From assembly GCA_028708195.1 (NCBI GenBank), contig JAQVZK010000008.1, forward strand, positions 1 to 18,052: a DNA stretch of 18,052 nt, in the 5' to 3' direction. The stretch's first letter is position 1; the number at the start of each line of letters is the position of its first letter. The translations under genes were made by a program, and so were the position numbers. Shown here piece by piece: positions 13,435 to 18,052 of this stretch. The notes under the pieces were generated by a model. That model worked only from the letters and a program-made list of their open reading frames with translations. It had not been told where the DNA came from and did no database searches. The DNA is from Desulfovibrio sp. (lineage in GTDB: Bacteria; Desulfobacterota; Desulfovibrionia; Desulfovibrionales; Desulfovibrionaceae).

Positions 13435-16071
13435 ATGGGAAATATCAAGGAAGAGCTCAATAAATTTGGTAATGAATTGGGCATGAACATCTGGCTTATT
13501 GAAGAATCCCCCGTGGTTGAATATGAGGCACAAACACACCAAGCCAACATGATGAATGCGCCAATTAAAGATGCAATACTTGATGTGCATGCCAGCTCTG
13601 TGCCCTCAAACAAGAGGTGCGGCAGGGGCTATCACGATTACCATATCTCACGTGCCCCGATAACGTACACTCGCACGCATTTGGAAAGATTCATCGACAA
13701 TTGGCCTGCTCGCGAGCAGGCCAATAAAACTGAAAAGAGCATTGCCCTGGCAGGAAAGGATTCGTTCTCTTCTGCCTTTAACAGGGCGTTCAGCATGTCT
13801 AATGTCACCAATATCTATGACCCGGATGACGACCTGATCAAGGCAGCTGTTTTTGAGGCTCTTCTTGAGCGGGAGGCATCTTGCCAGTTCGCTTCCGGCA
13901 GCAATGCCAATCTTCGTGTGCTTTTGAATATCAAGGAAAGCCATGGCCGTGAGAGCATGACGGTTTCTGGCGAGCTTGGGCCAGATAACGAACTGAGGTG
14001 GGCCCTTAACCACGGCAAAACCACAGGCAGGACATGGGTGAAGCTGCTTGGCATTGTTTATAACTTGTCCCACATGGACACCTTGGCGACTCTGGCCAAC
14101 ATTCTGAGCATGAGCTTTGAAAATCTTTTTAAGCTTTCCAGTGATAGGCATGCCGCTGAATTCAATGGTGGATCGCGGCCAATAGAAGACGTGCCTGCCT
14201 TTCTTCAGTTGCCTGGACTTCCGGCTGGATCGGCTTGCGCTGAGTTGATGGAGATAAGGTACATCTACGGCAATGCCGGGCAGATAATCGGAGCCATCCT
14301 GCGCTATCGGTTGAATGGAAATGATTTCTGTCTCCCTGCCACTGTTGGGCGTGGGGTTCTTTGCATGGGCAAGTACAAACCGACAGCCCATTTCCTTAAC
14401 CAGCACCTTATGGACCAACACCCGTTCGCTCCGGTCATTTTCTTTCAGGACATGCGTACAGCTCTTGCCTTTGAGCGTATGCTTGGCGAAGCGCGAGGTT
14501 ACGACTCCGAAAAATTCATTGTGACAGCCCATCTTGGGGATGACCTTTCAGTGCTACCTTGGAGTTACTTCCATGGTCATGAGGTTGTGCTTATCCCTGC
14601 TCCGGTAAAAGAGTGCATGGCGCTGGTCAAGTTGTACAAGGAGTACATTACGGGCGCACAGGCTAAGAGCTTCCAGGTCTATTCTGGCTTTCTTCTCCAC
14701 TCCCAGCCAGCCTGTGCCCTGGTAGGCCCTGTGGAGGGCGTCACTGATGCCGAGGCAGAACTGCTGCACACCGCTATCGTACTCGACGCTATAGAACGCC
14801 CCTTATGGTTGGCCCAACAAGTAGTCAATGACAGCGTTTCATATGAGGCATTTGTGGCATGGGGCCAGAGGCAGTGCATTTTCAAAGGCCCCAACAAAGC
14901 CAGCAACGTCCCTTCAACGGGGCAATCATGCTCGTTACCCCCGGCGGACCCCGCCCTGACACCTCCACTTGCATACAGCTTAGATATGGTAACACTCTAC
15001 CACATCATACGCCCAGGTAGCTTTTTTGCGCTTGTGGGGCCTAAGGGATCCGGAAAAACTCAGATTGCGATGTCTACTTGCCGTGGGATCATATATGGCA
15101 ACACCCCATGGCCTTTGTTTAGTGGAAATGGGATTAGCGCTGGCAATGTAGCCTATATTGACGCAGAAACGCCCTATGATGAATTTTGCGCCAACCAACA
15201 GCAGCACGGCCTTACCGAAGTACGCGACACCCGTTTTTTTGGGCTGTCGAGGTTCGATCCTCACCTCCCAGATTTTTGTAATACCTTTTCTTTGACGGAT
15301 GCAGCATTTCGCGAAGGTTTAACCACCTACCTCCTAGAAAATAAATGCCGCGTCGTTGTTTTGGACAACCTCACAGCCTTGATGGGTGACGGCGTACATC
15401 ACGGAAAGGTGGCTGAAACCTTGCTCGACTGGGTCAAATTGTTGCAAGGCCATGGGCTGTGTGTGGTGCTTGTTCACCACAAAACGACTGATGTAGGAAC
15501 TCCCCAGCATGGTGTTCAAGCAAGAGGCAGCCATCTCTACACCACCCTGGCCAGAACAGTCATTACTCTCGTAAGTAGTGCAGAAATACTGAATAATAGT
15601 GTCGCACCGGAAATAGTCCAAACTAAGGCGGCACAGGATGGGTTGACTGTTGGGATGCGGTTTGACGCGAGCAAGCCTGCTCCAGTTCTTGATAAGAAGT
15701 CCTTTTGGCTGCATCTGCCGTTTGGGGCTTCAGAATGGCAGTTTTTGACCGCTACCGGAGCAGATGGGAAGGAAGTTGAGTTTGCCCAAGTCTGCGCTAA
15801 ACCGGAGGCTGGTCTTGCAATTCAGGGCGACCCTTTAATTGACGCGCCTGAGTCTGGAGATGTAGCGATCCTTGACCAACTGTCTTCCGACGAAAAGTTG
15901 GTATTCGACATGGCCAAGATTGCAGGGACGGTTAAAACCGCTGATATCACAAAGAAACTTGATTGCAGTGACAGAAAAGCCCGTAACCTCACAAAAAGCT
16001 TGGAAGAGTGCGGACTTCTTGAACCCGACGGGAACAGTGGCTCCCAACAGGGATATCGCATAAAAAATTAG
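13435..16071 (+). CDS. Replicative helicase-like RecA/AAA ATPase with Toprim-like region and C-terminal winged helix
   Basis: An 878-aa protein of the mobile-element RepA/AAA_25 helicase type, likely unwinding DNA in the element's own replication. The ATG at 13435 is chosen over one at 13387 because GGGAGG lies 5 nt upstream and the longer start would sit in the preceding hairpin. Residues 1-250 are not assignable. Residues about 273-400 resemble a Toprim primase fold (EIRYIYGNAGQIIGAILRY, PVIFFQDMRTALAFERML, TAHLGDDLSVLPW, VVLIPA), but the usual catalytic Glu and DxD are not evident, so it is probably inactive. Residues about 515-750 hold the ATPase: Walker A GPKGSGKT (about 534), DAETP, Walker B RVVVLDN (about 641), LVHHKTTD (about 679) and RGSHLYTTLAR (about 703). 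Residues 815-878 form a winged helix (KTADITKKLDCSDRKARNLTKSL split by turns). It is the last gene of its operon, next to the iterons and the AEP primase. Confidence 0.85.
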   Translation: MGNIKEELNKFGNELGMNIWLIEESPVVEYEAQTHQANMMNAPIKDAILDVHASSVPSNKRCGRGYHDYHISRAPITYTRTHLERFIDNWPAREQANKTEKSIALAGKDSFSSAFNRAFSMSNVTNIYDPDDDLIKAAVFEALLEREASCQFASGSNANLRVLLNIKESHGRESMTVSGELGPDNELRWALNHGKTTGRTWVKLLGIVYNLSHMDTLATLANILSMSFENLFKLSSDRHAAEFNGGSRPIEDVPAFLQLPGLPAGSACAELMEIRYIYGNAGQIIGAILRYRLNGNDFCLPATVGRGVLCMGKYKPTAHFLNQHLMDQHPFAPVIFFQDMRTALAFERMLGEARGYDSEKFIVTAHLGDDLSVLPWSYFHGHEVVLIPAPVKECMALVKLYKEYITGAQAKSFQVYSGFLLHSQPACALVGPVEGVTDAEAELLHTAIVLDAIERPLWLAQQVVNDSVSYEAFVAWGQRQCIFKGPNKASNVPSTGQSCSLPPADPALTPPLAYSLDMVTLYHIIRPGSFFALVGPKGSGKTQIAMSTCRGIIYGNTPWPLFSGNGISAGNVAYIDAETPYDEFCANQQQHGLTEVRDTRFFGLSRFDPHLPDFCNTFSLTDAAFREGLTTYLLENKCRVVVLDNLTALMGDGVHHGKVAETLLDWVKLLQGHGLCVVLVHHKTTDVGTPQHGVQARGSHLYTTLARTVITLVSSAEILNNSVAPEIVQTKAAQDGLTVGMRFDASKPAPVLDKKSFWLHLPFGASEWQFLTATGADGKEVEFAQVCAKPEAGLAIQGDPLIDAPESGDVAILDQLSSDEKLVFDMAKIAGTVKTADITKKLDCSDRKARNLTKSLEECGLLEPDGNSGSQQGYRIKN

Positions 16072-16090
16072 CTCTGCCTGTCTATTCATA

Positions 16091-16126
16091 ATGGCGCGTG
16101 GCTTTCGGGTCACGCGCCATTTTTTT
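16091..16126 (+). terminator. Rho-independent terminator of the helicase operon
   Basis: ATGGCGCGTG pairs perfectly with CACGCGCCAT around a 10-nt loop, followed by TTTTTT. It starts 19 nt after the helicase stop codon. Confidence 0.92.
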
Positions 16127-16198
16127 ATCCTCAACATAGCCTACTGACAAACAGTCCGACCACTGTAGCGTCCTTGCCGAAAACAGAAGCTCCCCCCC

Positions 16199-16340
16199 CC
16201 TGCATGACCTGCAAAAGTGTCCTGCATCTTTAGCCATGGTCGATCCCAATCCTGCATCTTTCCTGCATTTGACCTGCATTATAGTGAAACGCTCCTGCAT
16301 TTTTGTCTGCATTTACCCTGCAAAATAGCCTGTATGCAGG
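16199..16340 (+). repeat. Iteron-like array of about ten CCTGCAT repeats, candidate replication origin
   Basis: CCTGCAT or a one-base variant starts at 16199, 16208 (CCTGCAA), 16221, 16251, 16262, 16273, 16294, 16306 (TCTGCAT), 16317 (CCTGCAA) and 16329 (CCTGTAT), and a reversed copy ATGCAGG ends the array at 16334-16340. Most steps are 11-12 bp or about twice that (11, 11, 21, 12, 11, 12), so the sites face the same side of the helix. A C10 run (16191-16200) precedes it. Location between a helicase-like gene and a primase gene points to an initiator-binding origin; a regulator array is the alternative. Confidence 0.75.
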
Positions 16341-16420
16341 ATCCGAAAAAAGTCGTTGATAAGCATTTCAGCATGTTAAGCTAGTATCCATTTTACATGG
16401 GGAGGGCAAAAAGGCGTTAA

Positions 16421-16569
16421 ATGCAATTTGATTTGTGGGGGATGAGTTACAAGATGCCTATGCCTCCATGAGCGTGAACACCTTGACCCCTGTAGTTGGG
16501 CTGAATGAAAACATTCCAGAAGTTGTAGCCGCACAAGGCGATACTAATATTCCACACAGCGCTGTGTAA
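16421..16569 (+). other. Two overlapping mini reading frames in the origin-primase gap
   Basis: A 16-codon frame (16421-16471, MQFDLWGMSYKMPMPP) has AAAAGG 6 nt upstream and ends in an ATGA overlap with a 33-codon frame (16468-16569, beginning MSVNTLTPVVGLNENI). The second can also be read from a GTG at 16435. They might be coupled small proteins or one gene broken by a frameshift; the last codons overlap a palindrome, which argues for caution. Confidence 0.25.
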
Positions 16570-16631
16570 ATTTTTGTCCCCCACCTTTTCAGGTGTATGG
16601 GCTTTCGCACAGCACGCACACCTCGCACAGC
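16554..16631. promoter_or_regulatory. CACAGC sites upstream of the primase gene
   Basis: A perfect 14-bp palindrome, ACACAGCGCTGTGT (16554-16567), is followed by two direct copies of TCGCACAGC (16605-16613 and 16623-16631, 18 bp apart). All share CACAGC. They lie between the iterons and the candidate primase promoter and could bind a repressor or initiator. Confidence 0.5.
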
Positions 16632-16658
16632 GCAAAAAAACCATCTGCGAAAATAAAA

Positions 16659-16687
16659 TTAAAGAATACATTTCTGCTGGTTAGTAT
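16659..16687 (+). promoter_or_regulatory. Candidate promoter of the primase gene
   Basis: TTAAAG (16659-16664), a 17-bp spacer and TAGTAT (16682-16687) precede the primase gene by about 70 bp, in an A-rich stretch. A 15-codon frame (16703-16750, MQTISALNDYHTHTQ) lies in the leader and stops inside the primase ribosome binding site; it lacks a clear site of its own. Confidence 0.35.
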
Positions 16688-16758
16688 ATGTGTAATAGCC
16701 CGATGCAGACCATTTCGGCCCTGAACGACTATCACACGCATACTCAGTAGGATTTACA

Positions 16759-18052
16759 ATGGAAAGTTTGAATTGTTCACTTATGCCAACAGGGCAGAAG
16801 GAAGAACGGATAGTCTACGCGGGCCATGCCGACCAGGAGCACGCGGATTTTGCGGAAATGTCTCGCCAATGGCGTGAGTACCCTGCTTCAGAAGAAGGTA
16901 TCAGAGAAGCCGTAGGTGACGGCTATACCGCCATTTCCATCTACGAATTCAGCGGGCCTGTGGAAAAGGGTAAACCTCAGCCCATGCGCTATGGCGACCT
17001 GGTGCTGGACTTCGATGCCAAAAAAGAGCTGCTTGATAACGATGGCAATTCGTTGGGCAAGGTGGGCGATATTGGTAAGGCACTTGAAGCTGTTCGCATT
17101 TTCAGCAGGTTGCTTACCAAAAAATATGACGTGAACCCCAACCATTTGCATTATTACGCCAGTGGCGGCAAGGGATTCCATGTGATTATCCCACGAGAGC
17201 TTATAGGTTCAGAAGCTGGTGACATTGAGTTGCCTGCCATTTACAGGCGTACCCTTGATTCCATTCTGAATATTGCTGCCCATAAGGAGCTTTGGAACGG
17301 TATAGTCCTTGGTGCACTTAAAGATAACCGTAAACTGGCCCCTGAAGACCTTTGCATCGACCCAAACGGGTTCAAAGGTGGCAAAGGCCAGCTCATACGC
17401 CTGCCGCATATCCAGCGGGCTGATGGCAATTACAAGGTGCCGGTGACATATGACGAGATCATGCATAATGGAGCTTCCTTTTTTGAAGAACTCGTCAAGA
17501 AAGACCGGCATATTGAGGAGGAAGGAAGCCGGAATGGTATCACCTGCGCTCCCATGCTGGAAGAAGCCTATTTGCAAGCCAGAAGGGTTGTTTGTCTTAC
17601 TGCTGACAGGCGTAACGCCGATAGCCAGGTTGCAAGCCTTGAAACAGAATGTAAATTTGTGACCTTTTGTGCCCAGCATGCGGGTGAGGTTACAGAGCCA
17701 CAATGGTTTGCGCTTGCCAGAATCTTTTCCCACTGTGGGTCATTAGGGCAAGCTCTGTTCCACATGTACAGCCGCTTGGATCCTCGTCGCTATAATGAAG
17801 AAGAGGCCAAAAATAAGCTGCATAATGCCTACAGTTATTCCCCCATCACCTGCAAGGAAGTCCAGAAAGTATTCCCTTGTTCAGGCGACTGCCGGGTAAA
17901 ATGCCCTATGGATCTTTATCGGCGGAAGCTCTCTGCGACTCTCGAAGTTGATGCCTTTGCCGTACTGGACGAAGGGCTTGTATTTTATCCAGATGCCAGC
18001 GACAAAACCATTTACGAAAAAGTTTCTTCACCTGTTGAAGTAAAGGCCTCTG
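16759..18052 (+). CDS. Archaeo-eukaryotic primase (PrimPol-type), 3' truncated by the window
   Basis: The frame is open for 431 codons from the ATG at 16759 to the window end, so the C-terminus is missing. TAGGA lies 6 nt upstream. The product carries the AEP signature in order: motif I GDLVLDFDA (Asp84, Asp86; metal binding), motif II ASGGKGFHVIIP (Ser135 to His141; nucleotide binding) and motif III-like LIRLPHIQRADG (about 212-223). A PriCT-like helical segment follows at about 313-360 (EPQWFALARIFSHCG, ALFHMYSRLDP), then a cysteine cluster C-x8-C-x3-C-x3-C (about 364-382) that may bind zinc. AEP primases of plasmids and integrative elements make primers at their own origin and often are fused to a helicase; here the helicase-like protein is encoded separately, about 0.7 kb upstream, with the iteron array between. 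A longer C-terminal helicase domain may lie outside the window. Confidence 0.88.
   Translation, partial: MESLNCSLMPTGQKEERIVYAGHADQEHADFAEMSRQWREYPASEEGIREAVGDGYTAISIYEFSGPVEKGKPQPMRYGDLVLDFDAKKELLDNDGNSLGKVGDIGKALEAVRIFSRLLTKKYDVNPNHLHYYASGGKGFHVIIPRELIGSEAGDIELPAIYRRTLDSILNIAAHKELWNGIVLGALKDNRKLAPEDLCIDPNGFKGGKGQLIRLPHIQRADGNYKVPVTYDEIMHNGASFFEELVKKDRHIEEEGSRNGITCAPMLEEAYLQARRVVCLTADRRNADSQVASLETECKFVTFCAQHAGEVTEPQWFALARIFSHCGSLGQALFHMYSRLDPRRYNEEEAKNKLHNAYSYSPITCKEVQKVFPCSGDCRVKCPMDLYRRKLSATLEVDAFAVLDEGLVFYPDASDKTIYEKVSSPVEVKAS

Noticed and set aside
13648..14532. A 294-codon minus-strand frame opposite the helicase gene
   Set aside because: Its protein is without recognisable motifs and it overlaps a gene with clear Walker motifs and a strong start site.
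16082..16312. A 76-codon minus-strand frame across the iterons
   Set aside because: It arises from the repeated CCTGCAT units and the terminator, and shows no binding site or domain.
16199..16340. The CCTGCAT repeats as a CRISPR array
   Set aside because: The repeat unit is only 7 bp with 4-5-bp gaps; CRISPR repeats and spacers are each over 20 bp, and no cas gene is near.

Overview
The window looks like a chromosomal stretch of a Gram-negative, moderately GC-rich bacterium, most plausibly a Desulfovibrio-like member of the Desulfobacterota. That assignment is an inference from the style of the tmRNA, TatA and double-ACT genes and from the giant calcium-binding adhesin; no lineage-diagnostic gene is present. 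A host part (1 to about 11720) ends at a tRNA-Leu gene, and a more AT-rich block with mobile-element character starts directly behind it and runs off the right end.

Host part. Positions 1-128 are the 3' end of ssrA (tmRNA) with its own terminator. The following 1.7 kb has no secure large gene: it holds a small minus-strand gene (530-736) that looks frameshifted at its 3' end, then an AT-rich stretch, a candidate promoter near 1563-1590, and a long leader with a hairpin ahead of a giant gene. That gene (1859-10333, 2824 aa) encodes a secreted VCBS-repeat/RTX adhesin of the type I secretion class and ends in a strong inverted-repeat terminator. A good promoter (10452-10480) then drives a likely two-gene unit: tatA (twin-arginine translocase subunit) and a double-ACT-domain protein, closed by another terminator. 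tRNA-Leu(CAA) follows at 11635-11721.

Mobile part. From the 3' end of tRNA-Leu, a common integration site, come a terminator, two 11-bp tandem repeats, a 17-bp inverted repeat overlapping a consensus -35 box, and a zinc-ribbon protein of unknown function. Next is a likely operon: a small helix-turn-helix protein (excisionase/AlpA-like size), a 65-aa unknown protein, and an 878-aa RecA/AAA-type helicase-like protein with a degenerate Toprim-like middle and a C-terminal winged helix. After a clear terminator (16091-16126) there is a 140-bp array of about ten CCTGCAT-type iterons at roughly 11-12-bp phasing, then a regulatory stretch with CACAGC sites, then an archaeo-eukaryotic primase (PrimPol-type) gene that continues past the window.

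How it fits together. Helicase-like ATPase, iteron array and AEP primase form a coherent replication module, so I infer an integrated element (plasmid-like replicon, ICE or phage satellite) that can replicate autonomously after excision from tRNA-Leu. No integrase and no second attachment site lie in the window, so the element type and its far boundary cannot be settled here.
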